Source: an uncultured Clostridium sp.
GTDB taxonomy: Bacteria; Bacillota; Clostridia; Lachnospirales; Lachnospiraceae
DNA: 35,753 nt
Assembly: GCA_946553025.1 (NCBI GenBank)
Contig: CAMNRM010000052.1
Coordinates: forward strand, 1 to 35,753
Direction of reading: 5' to 3'
Shown here: one piece after another, positions 1-8,762 of the stretch
Layout of the letters: each line of letters begins with the position of its first letter
Position numbering within the stretch: position 1 is the first letter of the stretch
The notes under the pieces: generated by a model
Database searches by the model: none
What the model saw: only the letters and a program-made list of their open reading frames with translations
What the model was told of the DNA's origin: nothing
Program-made: the position numbers and the translations under genes

Positions 1-49
1 TCATTACTATTTGTGCCGCCAACTGAAAGGCGGCGGAATGGAGATTATT

Positions 50-2077
50 ATGAAATTTCTTTCCAATCAAAAACTTGCAACCCGCATCAGTATCATCACC
101 ACCATCATCACCCTGACCGGAATGTTATTGCTCTGGCTTATTGTATCTAATAGTATTGCTTCCATTGTAAAAAACGATATCACCAACCAGATGACCGACG
201 CCGTGGAATCCAGGGCCGCCATTATCAATGACTATGTAACCTCCGCCGAGGAATACATGTCTGCCTTTGCCTTAGGAAGCGAGGTGCACGACCTTTTGCT
301 GCATCCGAACGATCCCGCTCTTTTGGAAAGGGTACAGCGCTATACCGAAGATTTTGCCGCGATCAAGGGCATTTTTGAGGGACTTTACATAGCAACCCCG
401 GATACCTATGTGCTGACGCACACCTCGCCAACGGCTATCGGCATAACCACCCGCACCGGAGAATCCCTGAAAACCTTCCAGAACACCATCCTGGCAAGCC
501 AGCACCTGACCAATCTTGGCATTATGAAGTCGCCGGGAACAGGAAGTATGATTCTTTCCATGTATTATCCCATCTTCGAGGCAGACCAGTGCATCGGCTA
601 TGTGGGTGCCGGTGTCTATGCCAGCCAGCTTATGGATGTTCTTCTGGGGCTGGAAATAAAGGGGCTGCCCAACAGCGAATATGCCTTTTTAAATGCAGAA
701 AACGGAATATACCTCTACCATGAGGATGAAGAATTACTAAACACCGAAACCACGGACCAGGGCTACCTGGAAATCCTTAACCAAATCAAAAACGACGGCA
801 GCACCCAGGCAAATACCTATACATATCGGGACGAACAGGGAATAAACCAGTTAGTTGTCTATAAATATTTAAAAGACCGCGGATGGGTTTTTATGGTTCG
901 GGACAATGCCTCGGAGGTTTATCACGCAGTTATGCTGGTTCGCATTATCGCCGGTGCATTATGTGCCGCCGTCGCTGCTGCCATCATCCTTATCACATTG
1001 GTTATTCTTTACCGGCAGGGCAAGGAACTGATGGTTGTGGAACATGCCATCCATCATCTCGGCAATCTGGATCTGTCTGCCGACCGGGAACTTGAGGACT
1101 TTTACGGACGCATGGATGAAATCGGTCTGATTGCCCAGACGGTACACGATGTCTGTGACTGCCTGCGCAAAACCATTGACGATATCGGACGGATACTGGG
1201 CGAGATGGCTGACGGCAATATCGCTGTCGATGTAACCCAAAATGAATCTTATTACATTGGCGACTGCCGAACCTTATCCCAAAGCCTGACCACCATACGC
1301 GCAAAGCTGACCAAGGTTATGCGCGATATTTCCCAGGTTGCCAACCAGGTAGATTCCGGGGCCTATCAGGTATCCGCCGGACTTCAGACCCTTTCTCAGG
1401 GTACGATGGAACAGTCCATATCCATCGACGGCTTAGTATCTCACGTAACCGAACTCAGTTCCCGGATTAAGGACAGCTCCACGCGCTGCAACCATGCCAG
1501 CGAACTGGTCGATAAGGCCAACGGCTTTGCTGCCGAGGCAGATACCAGGATGACCGAGTTAATTGAATCCACAAAGAAAATTGACCAGTCCTCCGCAAAG
1601 ATTGTCAGCATTATCAAAACTATTGAGGATATCGCCTTCCAGACCAATATCTTAGCGCTCAATGCCTCCATCGAAGCCGCCCGTGCCGGAAGCGCCGGAA
1701 AGGGATTCTCCGTTGTCGCCGAGGAAGTCAGCAACCTTGCTGCCAAATCCAGCGAAGCGGCACAGGATACCGGCGTGCTGATTGGTCACTCCATGCAGGA
1801 TATCCAGGCCGAAACCGAATCCACCAACCATGCGATTTCCGCAGTGCAGACCATTAACGAATGTATCCAGTCCATCAAAACGCTGACCGACGAAATTGCC
1901 CGTGCCAGCGCCCACCAGTCCGAGATGATTACCTCTGTCGAGGAAGGCATTAAAGATATTTCCCGGGTAGTACAGGCAAACTCCGCCGCAGCCGAAGAAA
2001 GCGCCGCTGTATCCAAAGAACTCTCCAACCAGGCCAACACCCTAAATAGTTTAATCGGTCAGTTCCGTATCCGGTAA
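50..2077 (+). CDS. Methyl-accepting chemotaxis protein (dCache-type chemoreceptor)
   Basis: A membrane chemoreceptor that should bind a small ligand outside the cell and control CheA kinase through its cytoplasmic tip. A hydrophobic segment at about residues 13-33 is TM1, and a second at about 292-323 is TM2. The roughly 250 residues between them resemble a periplasmic double-Cache domain. A HAMP-like stretch follows, then a long helical signalling domain whose hairpin tip carries IAFQTNILALNASIEAARAG near residue 530, the conserved CheA/CheW contact. The chosen ATG at 50 has GGAG six bases upstream; in-frame ATG 38 and TTG 11 are possible alternatives. No che genes are nearby, so the receptor probably works with a remote chemotaxis locus. 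The ligand cannot be inferred. The family call is secure. Confidence 0.95.
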   Translation: MKFLSNQKLATRISIITTIITLTGMLLLWLIVSNSIASIVKNDITNQMTDAVESRAAIINDYVTSAEEYMSAFALGSEVHDLLLHPNDPALLERVQRYTEDFAAIKGIFEGLYIATPDTYVLTHTSPTAIGITTRTGESLKTFQNTILASQHLTNLGIMKSPGTGSMILSMYYPIFEADQCIGYVGAGVYASQLMDVLLGLEIKGLPNSEYAFLNAENGIYLYHEDEELLNTETTDQGYLEILNQIKNDGSTQANTYTYRDEQGINQLVVYKYLKDRGWVFMVRDNASEVYHAVMLVRIIAGALCAAVAAAIILITLVILYRQGKELMVVEHAIHHLGNLDLSADRELEDFYGRMDEIGLIAQTVHDVCDCLRKTIDDIGRILGEMADGNIAVDVTQNESYYIGDCRTLSQSLTTIRAKLTKVMRDISQVANQVDSGAYQVSAGLQTLSQGTMEQSISIDGLVSHVTELSSRIKDSSTRCNHASELVDKANGFAAEADTRMTELIESTKKIDQSSAKIVSIIKTIEDIAFQTNILALNASIEAARAGSAGKGFSVVAEEVSNLAAKSSEAAQDTGVLIGHSMQDIQAETESTNHAISAVQTINECIQSIKTLTDEIARASAHQSEMITSVEEGIKDISRVVQANSAAAEESAAVSKELSNQANTLNSLIGQFRIR

Positions 2078-2143
2078 TATGTTTGATATCACTTATGCCA
2101 AAAATCTATACCCATCCGGGCACTCGTGGATGCAAATCCTTTC

Positions 2144-2180
2144 AGGATGGGCGGACTTCGTCCGATAAGGTATCCTTTTT
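2144..2180 (+). terminator. Rho-independent terminator of the chemoreceptor gene
   Basis: An outer stem AGGAT/ATCCT encloses an inner CGGAC/GTCCG stem with a TTC loop and is followed by five T on the plus strand. It lies about 70 bases after the chemoreceptor stop codon. Confidence 0.65.
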
Positions 2181-2219
2181 AAGAGAAGAAACAGCCCCGG
2201 TACAAACGCCAGGGCTGTT
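2181..2219 (-). terminator. Terminator downstream of the ferredoxin remnant
   Basis: Inverted repeat AACAGCCC (2189-2196) / GGGCTGTT (2212-2219). Read on the minus strand it is followed by a T-rich tail (TTTCTTCTCTT), so it fits the ferredoxin remnant better than the plus-strand chemoreceptor. Confidence 0.55.
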
Positions 2220-2288
2220 CCTGCCTTCAAGGGTGTAACACAGATAAACCCAAATATCCTATTTTCAAATCTTCTTCTGCTGCTTTCC

Positions 2289-2480
2289 CTATTTTTCCTC
2301 TGGCTCCGGGATAACGTCTACAAATTTCGTCCGGTTCATCAGCGGATGTTCCAGCATAATCGCCCCCGGCACCGGACACTGCTGAACACAGGCACCGCAG
2401 TACCAGCATTCGCCGGGCCATACGACAATCGGATGCTCTCCCTTTTCGGTGCTGGGAAGCAGCACGTCGCTGTGGCATGT
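2289..2480 (-). pseudogene. 3' remnant of a 4Fe-4S ferredoxin-type gene
   Basis: Reading the minus strand from 2480 to a TAG at 2289-2291 gives about 63 codons with a clear ferredoxin C-terminal half: ECWYCGACVQQCPVPGAI, a CxxCxxCxxxCP cluster ligand motif, followed by a short tail. This resembles two-cluster ferredoxins that partner a flavoprotein oxidoreductase. The reading frame has a TAG directly upstream of its first codon here, no start codon or ribosome binding site precedes it, and the N-terminal cluster motif is absent. The break lies about 25 bases from the terminator of the RloA/RloB cassette, so a deletion or the arrival of that cassette probably removed the 5' half. No flavoprotein partner gene is in the window. 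The true identity of the parent gene is unknown. Confidence 0.7.
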
Positions 2481-2504
2481 CTAATTGACTTTCCTGAAAA
2501 ACAT

Positions 2505-2532
2505 AAAAAAGGAACAGCAAAACTACTGTTCC
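2505..2532 (-). terminator. Terminator of the AAA-ATPase/RloB operon
   Basis: Perfect 7-bp stem GGAACAG (2511-2517) / CTGTTCC (2526-2532) with an 8-base loop. On the minus strand it is followed by six T (2505-2510). It lies just past the RloB-like stop codon. Confidence 0.85.
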
Positions 2533-2539
2533 CAAAACA

Positions 2540-3187
2540 TCATATTAGTGATTCTACAAGATGATATACGTCCGTAAATGGATTTACGCCAATGCTAAAG
2601 GGCAGGTTGGCATTGTTATAAATCTGATATTGCTCTACCTTCTTGGCATTTTTAATTGCTGTACTGGTATGTTCTATTAGCTGTGCACATACATCATTCG
2701 ATTTCTCATAATCCGGCAAATGAACTGTCAGCATGGCTTTCACTGCCGGATAATCCTTGAGAAATCGGGTTGTATATTGAAAATGAAGAAGATACCAAAA
2801 CTCAAAGCAGGGATTGGAAATAGCAATTTGGATTCCCTTTGCCTCAGCCATTTTTCTTGCTCTGGCAAGCTGCCCATCTTTCGCTGTTACAGGATCTGGA
2901 TTTCTATAATTCACATCTCCATCCGCAACTACCCACACCGCATCCCCGCCATCAACAGAAATTTGATTTTTATTCTGATATTCGACAGCTTTCCGAATTA
3001 AACGAATATAATCCGTTTCCCCTGCGCTGGTACGGCTGCCCACCACACGAATATCAACATTGGTCTGGCGCGTCCGAAAATGCTCAAAATACTTGGGTTC
3101 CGTCTTTGAGCCTTCAGTTACAATTAAAATAACCGGCTTAATTTTTCTGCGCCGCCCGCCGCGCTTTTCTATTTTTCCTCGTGTCAT
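2540..3187 (-). CDS. RloB-like protein (AbiLii/RloB family, TOPRIM-like)
   Basis: A 215-residue protein with the layout of RloB proteins: basic N-terminus, then VTEGSKTEPKYF with an acidic residue (E25) after the first strand, then WVVADGDVNY carrying a DxD pair (D89, D91), then NPCFEFWYLLHF at 125-136. The E plus DxD pattern is that of a TOPRIM-type metal-dependent nuclease or nucleotidyl active site. The ATG follows the stop codon of the upstream ATPase after one base, and GGGGGA lies just upstream, so the two are almost certainly translated together. Known RloA/RloB (AbiL) pairs are linked to abortive infection and restriction-associated phage defence. The defence role here is inferred from family and pairing. 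The family call is well supported; the enzymatic activity is not established. Confidence 0.85.
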   Translation of the reverse strand: MTRGKIEKRGGRRRKIKPVILIVTEGSKTEPKYFEHFRTRQTNVDIRVVGSRTSAGETDYIRLIRKAVEYQNKNQISVDGGDAVWVVADGDVNYRNPDPVTAKDGQLARARKMAEAKGIQIAISNPCFEFWYLLHFQYTTRFLKDYPAVKAMLTVHLPDYEKSNDVCAQLIEHTSTAIKNAKKVEQYQIYNNANLPFSIGVNPFTDVYHLVESLI

Positions 3188-3188
3188 C

Positions 3189-4394
3189 CTACAATTTTCC
3201 CCCTTTAATCAAAGGAATTGCCCCATATCTCCCAATCAAATATCCGTTTTCAATCTTGGCATCCTTTCGCACAGAAAAATCATAAAGGGAGAAAAGATCC
3301 GTCGATGAAGTTTGTTCATCCTTCTCTGTAAACCAGATTTGATCCCTGCGCAATAATTCTAAATCCAGAAGATTCGTGTTATGCGAAGTAAAAATCAACT
3401 GTGCACCATTTGCATTATATTCTGCACTGTTAAATAATGATACTAAATGTTTCGTTAAAAGCGGATGCAGGTGCGCATCAATCTCATCAGCAACCAAAAG
3501 AGTTCCCTGATCCAAAGCCTTTTTGATAACACCAATCAGCCGAAAATAGCTGTTGGTTCCATCAGATTCCTCGGACATAGGCAATGCATACGAAACAGCA
3601 TTACCATTTTCATCTTGAATGATGTGGACAGCGTCAATATTGTTATAATGCCCGTTTCCTTTTTGCAAAGCAAGTAAAGGTTCTGCCTCCCTTATCAAAA
3701 GCGAATGAATACCAAAATCTGCAATGCGAAGCATGGATGCAATAACACTGCGGTAAGTATCATCCTTTAACTGTTCTGCCTCTAATCCATATGCATCTGC
3801 AACTGAATTTTTTGTAACAATCCGGCAGGATGCAAACCACTCGAAAACAGGAATCACTTTAGAATAACTCCAGTTCGATGCCACAGACAAATAAAGTTTA
3901 TTGGCAGAAGTGCGTTCTTTAAGTGTAGTTTGTTCATCGATATCTATCATAAAACGAAATAATTTTGTGTTTGTGCGTTCAAAGATCAATGCCGGCCTGC
4001 CATTAGGATAGTAATACAAATATTCTTCCACAACTTCCTTATCTGTTACGGAAAAACCATAGGCATATCGTACACCTTTAACCGTAAAAATAACCTCAAA
4101 ACTGCTGGGCTGTACAGGTGTTATCTTATCAAATTTAAAAGGAGAACGATCAATCGACTTATGGAGCTGCTGATTATGGGAAGTCAGCACATAATTTACC
4201 ATAAACCAGAATGCATTCAGCACATTGGATTTGCCGGAAGCATTCGCACCGTAGATAACCGCAGATTTTAAATAATTTTTATTTGTATCAGAAATCAAGT
4301 ATTCAGAGTGCTCACTGTCTTTACCGGCAAGCATGGACAGTACAATCTTATCTTTAATCGACAGATAGTTTTCTACACTAAACTGAATCAGCAT
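3189..4394 (-). CDS. AAA family ATPase (RloA/AbiLi-like), partner of RloB
   Basis: A 401-residue ABC/SMC-like ATPase of the AbiEii/AbiL-type AAA_15/AAA_21 class. Visible motifs: an N-terminal strand MLIQFSVENYLSIKDK, Walker A GANASGKSN (residues 49-57), an ABC-signature-like SEESDGTNS near 275, Walker B LLVADEIDAHLHP near 299-311, and the switch TSHNTNLLD near 337. In this class the ATPase is thought to sense infection and license the partner nuclease. A GGAGGT ribosome binding site precedes the ATG, and a promoter sits about 40 bases upstream. The gene looks more AT-rich than its neighbours, which fits horizontal acquisition. No signal peptide or membrane segment is seen. The defence function is inference; the ATPase family is clear. 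Confidence 0.88.
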   Translation of the reverse strand: MLIQFSVENYLSIKDKIVLSMLAGKDSEHSEYLISDTNKNYLKSAVIYGANASGKSNVLNAFWFMVNYVLTSHNQQLHKSIDRSPFKFDKITPVQPSSFEVIFTVKGVRYAYGFSVTDKEVVEEYLYYYPNGRPALIFERTNTKLFRFMIDIDEQTTLKERTSANKLYLSVASNWSYSKVIPVFEWFASCRIVTKNSVADAYGLEAEQLKDDTYRSVIASMLRIADFGIHSLLIREAEPLLALQKGNGHYNNIDAVHIIQDENGNAVSYALPMSEESDGTNSYFRLIGVIKKALDQGTLLVADEIDAHLHPLLTKHLVSLFNSAEYNANGAQLIFTSHNTNLLDLELLRRDQIWFTEKDEQTSSTDLFSLYDFSVRKDAKIENGYLIGRYGAIPLIKGGKL

Positions 4395-4425
4395 CTCTTA
4401 CACCTCCAAACAACAGTTTATGAAC

Positions 4426-4454
4426 ATTATATCCTTATTTGTGTAAAAAAGCAA
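4426..4454 (-). promoter_or_regulatory. Sigma-A-type promoter of the AAA-ATPase/RloB pair
   Basis: On the minus strand TTGCTT (4449-4454), a 17-base spacer and TATAAT (4426-4431). It lies just past the tpl terminator, so the cassette is independently transcribed. Confidence 0.65.
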
Positions 4455-4456
4455 TG

Positions 4457-4514
4457 AAAAGCCATAAAAACCAAAAGCCCCCCGATTTCTCGGAAGGCCC
4501 TGGTTTTCATGGCT
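4457..4514 (-). terminator. Long hairpin terminator downstream of tpl
   Basis: A 13-14 bp outer stem with one mismatch pairs 4460-4473 with 4501-4514, and encloses a smaller CCGA/TCGG hairpin (4482-4485/4490-4493) within a GCC/GGC stem. T-rich runs follow on the minus strand. It ends transcription of the symporter-tpl operon. The 175 bases between this hairpin and the tpl stop (4515-4688) show no gene or other signal. Confidence 0.65.
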
Positions 4515-4688
4515 GCTGGTAGCTCTTAATCTTTGTTTTGGTCTTTCGTTCCCGGCTTCTGCTCTGCTTTGTCGGCCCCACATCCGAAAAGCTTTGCTTC
4601 CTCCGGTATTTAAGGATGATTAACTCAGCCTAATCAGCTTACTGCTCATGTTTACTGCAAATTTCTGCAATACAGCAATTACCTTACA

Positions 4689-6107
<1,419 letters not shown>

Positions 6108-6140
6108 CTAATATAATTTATATAGTTTTTTTGATAGCTT

Positions 6141-6156
6141 GATTAATGGATTAATC
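6141..6156. promoter_or_regulatory. Perfect dyad between symporter and tpl (candidate operator)
   Basis: GATTAAT-GG-ATTAATC, a perfect 7-bp inverted repeat with a 2-base centre, lies in the 100-base gap between the symporter stop and the tpl start. No T-run follows on the minus strand, so it is not an ordinary terminator. A protein binding site is the simplest reading; the binding protein is unknown. Confidence 0.45.
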
Positions 6157-6195
6157 GATACATAGTAATTATTTCTAAAAAAATCTATCTGCTTC

Positions 6196-7710
6196 TTACT
6201 TCTTCTTCATGTAATTGGCCTCGTAATCCTTCAGCGCATTTAACGCCTGGCTGGCCAGAGGAAGAATAGCAAACATATTGAAGATGGTCATTAAACCAAC
6301 GCCTAAGTCACCCAGATCCCATACAAAGGTGTATGCTGCAAGTCCGCCGATAAACAGCATGACCAGACAGAAAACCTTATAACCCGTCTGTGCAGCCCAG
6401 GTATCTCCGAATACATAAGCAACGTTTGGACGTGCATAGTAGAGAATACCAATAAAGGTTGAAAAGCTGAACAGGAACAGGATTACTGCGATAAATACAA
6501 CGCCGAAGTAACCTAAGTGATGATTCATGGCTGCCTGTAACAGATCCATTCCTTCCAGTCCGCCGATAACGGAATCAGGAGCCAGAAGCATCAGGAATGC
6601 GGAACAGCTACAAATAACCAGAGTATCAATAAATACGCCCAATGACTGAATCAGGCCCTGCTTTGCCGGATGAACAACGTCCGCCGAAGCTGCCGCACAG
6701 GGGGCAGAACCGCTACCTGCTTCGTTGGAGAACAGTCCGCGCTTAACGCCGTTCATAACCACTGCTCCAAGTCCGCCGCCTGCTACCTGCTTTAAGCCAA
6801 ATGCCTGTGAGAAAATATTTCCAAGCACTGAAGGCATTAAGGTAATGTTTTTAAGAATGATAAAGATGGTAATGGCAAAATAAGCAACTGCCATAACCGG
6901 AACCACTCGGTCAAGTACCTTTACGGTTGCATTCTTGCGCAGAACGATAACTGCGGACAGGGCAACTAATACGACCGTTGTGGCAATCTGCGGGATGTTA
7001 AACGCATTCTTCATGGATGTGGTAACGGAGTTTGCCACTACCTGGCTGATACCGGCCCAGCAAAGCAGTCCTGATAAGGCAAACAAAACGCCCAGAAGTC
7101 TGAACTTACAGCCGCGGCTGTAATGGGACTCTTTATCATCGGAAACATAAGCTGCTTCACTGTCTACATCCTTTACGTAAACATCTTCACGCTTAATCTT
7201 GGTAATCATGCGCATACGATCCATAAAGTAGGCCGGACCTCCGCGGTAACCGCCGTATAACGGGTCCTTCTCTTTATAAATCTGTGCCAGCGTGGATTCA
7301 ACAAATGCGGTAGAGGAACCGATTAATGCGGTAATCCACATCCAGAATACAGCTCCTGCGCCTCCGACCGATACCGCTGCAACTACACCGGCTAAGTTCC
7401 CCATACCAACGCGGGTAGCCGTAGCAACGATCAGCGCCTGTACACCGGAAATTGAATCCTTGTCTTTTTCCTTGCTCTCGTCTTTTTCCAGCGTCACCCG
7501 TATCATCTCGGGAAAGAGCCGGAACGGTAAAAACTTGGTTTTCACGGTGAAGTAAATACCAACAGGTATCAGAACCAATACCAGAAGGGATAAACCAAAC
7601 TGTGTTTCGCCGTTAGAAAATTCCAGGACTACCAAGTCGCCCCACAATAAATTGTTTACTGATGTCACAAGCTTGACAAATGCCTGCGCTATCCAGTTAA
7701 AAACATTCAT
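6196..7710 (-). CDS. AGCS-family sodium/amino acid symporter
   Basis: A 504-residue multi-spanning membrane protein of the alanine-or-glycine:cation symporter family. Family features include FGLSLLVLVLIPVGIYFTVK near the N-terminus, ATATRVGMGNLAGVVAAV, IYKEKDPLYGGYRGGPAYF, and GLFSNEAGSGSAPCAAA, a conserved substrate/cation-binding loop. I start at the ATG at 7710, which has GGAGG six bases upstream; a start seven codons earlier lacks one. It precedes tpl on the same strand, so it may import tyrosine or another TPL substrate (TPL also acts on some serine and cysteine derivatives), or it may carry alanine as usual for the family. Enterobacterial tpl is instead paired with the HAAAP-type permease TutB. 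The substrate assignment is inference from context. Confidence 0.92.
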   Translation of the reverse strand: MNVFNWIAQAFVKLVTSVNNLLWGDLVVLEFSNGETQFGLSLLVLVLIPVGIYFTVKTKFLPFRLFPEMIRVTLEKDESKEKDKDSISGVQALIVATATRVGMGNLAGVVAAVSVGGAGAVFWMWITALIGSSTAFVESTLAQIYKEKDPLYGGYRGGPAYFMDRMRMITKIKREDVYVKDVDSEAAYVSDDKESHYSRGCKFRLLGVLFALSGLLCWAGISQVVANSVTTSMKNAFNIPQIATTVVLVALSAVIVLRKNATVKVLDRVVPVMAVAYFAITIFIILKNITLMPSVLGNIFSQAFGLKQVAGGGLGAVVMNGVKRGLFSNEAGSGSAPCAAASADVVHPAKQGLIQSLGVFIDTLVICSCSAFLMLLAPDSVIGGLEGMDLLQAAMNHHLGYFGVVFIAVILFLFSFSTFIGILYYARPNVAYVFGDTWAAQTGYKVFCLVMLFIGGLAAYTFVWDLGDLGVGLMTIFNMFAILPLASQALNALKDYEANYMKKK

Positions 7711-7806
7711 ACGCCTCCTCCATATCGACATTTTCTTTAGCTACACCCTTGAGTTTTCAGCCTCGTCGCGACCTCAGCTTTTTTCTGACACATGGCGCGT
7801 AATGCG

Positions 7807-7816
7807 TGATGCATCA
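7807..7816. promoter_or_regulatory. Palindrome TGATGCATCA near the symporter-tpl transcription start
   Basis: A perfect 10-bp palindrome starts about 14 bases downstream of the -10 element of the symporter promoter, a typical repressor position. It is a candidate site for the divergently encoded GntR/FCD protein; this is inference. Confidence 0.4.
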
Positions 7817-7829
7817 TGTTTGTATCTCT

Positions 7830-7857
7830 ATAATACCATATATTTCACAAAAGTCAA
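7830..7857 (-). promoter_or_regulatory. Sigma-A-type promoter of the symporter-tpl operon
   Basis: On the minus strand TTGACT (7852-7857), a 16-base spacer and TATTAT (7830-7835), each 5 of 6 to consensus. The leader would be about 110 bases. The spacer starts TTTGTGAAAT, one half of a Rex-like site, without a matching second half. Confidence 0.7.
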
Positions 7858-7963
7858 GCGTTTTTTTATTTTTTTTTAACAGATTTTACAACTTTTTATT
7901 TTTTCCAATTTTTAGTTCAAAAACAGTTTGCAAAAAAAGGCCGAAAAAATACATGTAACTGGA

Positions 7964-7992
7964 TTGTAATTCCTGAGAAAGTATAGTAAAAT
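7964..7992 (+). promoter_or_regulatory. Probable promoter of the GntR regulator
   Basis: TTGTAA (7964-7969), a 17-base spacer and TAAAAT (7987-7992) on the plus strand, upstream of the regulator. Confidence 0.5.
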
Positions 7993-8110
7993 AGGGAAGA
8001 TTTCAAAGGTTAGTACAAACTGACACTGTATCGCACATAAAATACAGCATAAGTTTTTTTGTTAAATGACACTTTTTGTTAAAATCCACAAAGAAGAGGA
8101 GCCAAATTCT

Positions 8111-8761
8111 ATGGCAGAAAAAATTGTAAAACTGACACTCAGCGATCAGATATACAACATATTGCAGAAAGATATTATTGACGGGGTTATTCCTTTAGGA
8201 GGCAAGCTGACCAACCGTGAGCTCCAGGAGCGCTTCCAGGTTTCTTCCACCCCTGTCCGCGATGCTATCCATAAGTTATTTCAAAACGGCTTAGTCGAGG
8301 ATGTGACAAAGACCGGGGCGCAGATTATCAGCTTTGACCCGGATTATTCCAAAGAAGTAAACGAATTTATCTCGGCCCTGGCCTGCGAAGCGATGCTGAT
8401 GACCGCACAGATTGCCGACCAGGAACAAATTGCGAAGGAACTTTACCGCTATCAGAACGAAATGATTAAGGCGGAGGACAGCAACCTCTATTTTGAGGCC
8501 GATGTCAATTATCACAACTGTTTTTTTGAACACTGCGGAAACCGCTTTTTAAAAGAAACCTACGAACGGTACGACTTGATCCGTATTTTATTAACCCGCT
8601 ATGCGATCCGCACACCGGAAGAGAAAACGGCAACCATCCGCCAGCACCAGGCCATCACGGAAGCCTACGTATCCGGCAGCCATGAACTGGCCAAAAAGCT
8701 GATTAACAAGCATTACCGCTATGGTATCTGGCAGATTAATGATTATTTTTCACGGCAGTGA
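8111..8761 (+). CDS. GntR-family transcriptional regulator, FadR/FCD type
   Basis: A 216-residue one-component regulator. Residues 5-75 form a winged helix-turn-helix (LTNRELQERFQVSSTPVRDAI, with the following wing near TKTGAQI). The C-terminal helical FCD domain shows the usual metal/ligand residues: an Asp/His pair in DVNYHNCFFEHCGNRFL, a His in RQHQAI and a His in NKHYRYG. I start at ATG 8111, preceded by GAGGAG about nine bases upstream; an ATG 45 bases earlier has no ribosome binding site. It is divergent from the symporter-tpl operon and should respond to tyrosine or a related acid and control that operon and itself. Its stop lies one base from the stop of the converging radical SAM/HAD gene. 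Confidence 0.9.
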   Translation: MAEKIVKLTLSDQIYNILQKDIIDGVIPLGGKLTNRELQERFQVSSTPVRDAIHKLFQNGLVEDVTKTGAQIISFDPDYSKEVNEFISALACEAMLMTAQIADQEQIAKELYRYQNEMIKAEDSNLYFEADVNYHNCFFEHCGNRFLKETYERYDLIRILLTRYAIRTPEEKTATIRQHQAITEAYVSGSHELAKKLINKHYRYGIWQINDYFSRQ

Positions 8762-8762
8762 G

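Larger units (their letters stand above)
7711..8110. other. 400-base divergent control region of the tpl module
   Basis: No gene is seen. The region holds a minus-strand promoter for the symporter-tpl operon (7830-7857), a 10-bp palindrome in its initial transcribed region (7807-7816), an 8-bp palindrome GTCGCGAC (7765-7772), a plus-strand promoter for the regulator (7964-7992), and AT-rich tracts at 7861-7910. TGACACT occurs at 8021-8027 and 8067-8073 and again just inside the regulator gene at 8133-8139. Stem CTGTAT/ATACAG lies at 8025-8047 in the regulator leader. Confidence 0.6.

Noticed and set aside
2227-2535. Minus-strand 102-codon frame over the ferredoxin remnant
   Set aside because: The ferredoxin cysteine motif lies in a different frame; this frame is composition-driven.
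4398-4583. Small minus-strand gene between tpl and the ATPase
   Set aside because: It overlaps the terminator hairpin and promoter, has poor ribosome binding site spacing and no recognisable sequence.
2078-4688. Mobile element around the RloA/RloB pair
   Set aside because: No transposase, integrase, terminal repeats or target-site duplication could be seen.
7830-7857. Rex operator in the tpl operon promoter
   Set aside because: Only one half-site (TTGTGAA) is present; no second half follows.
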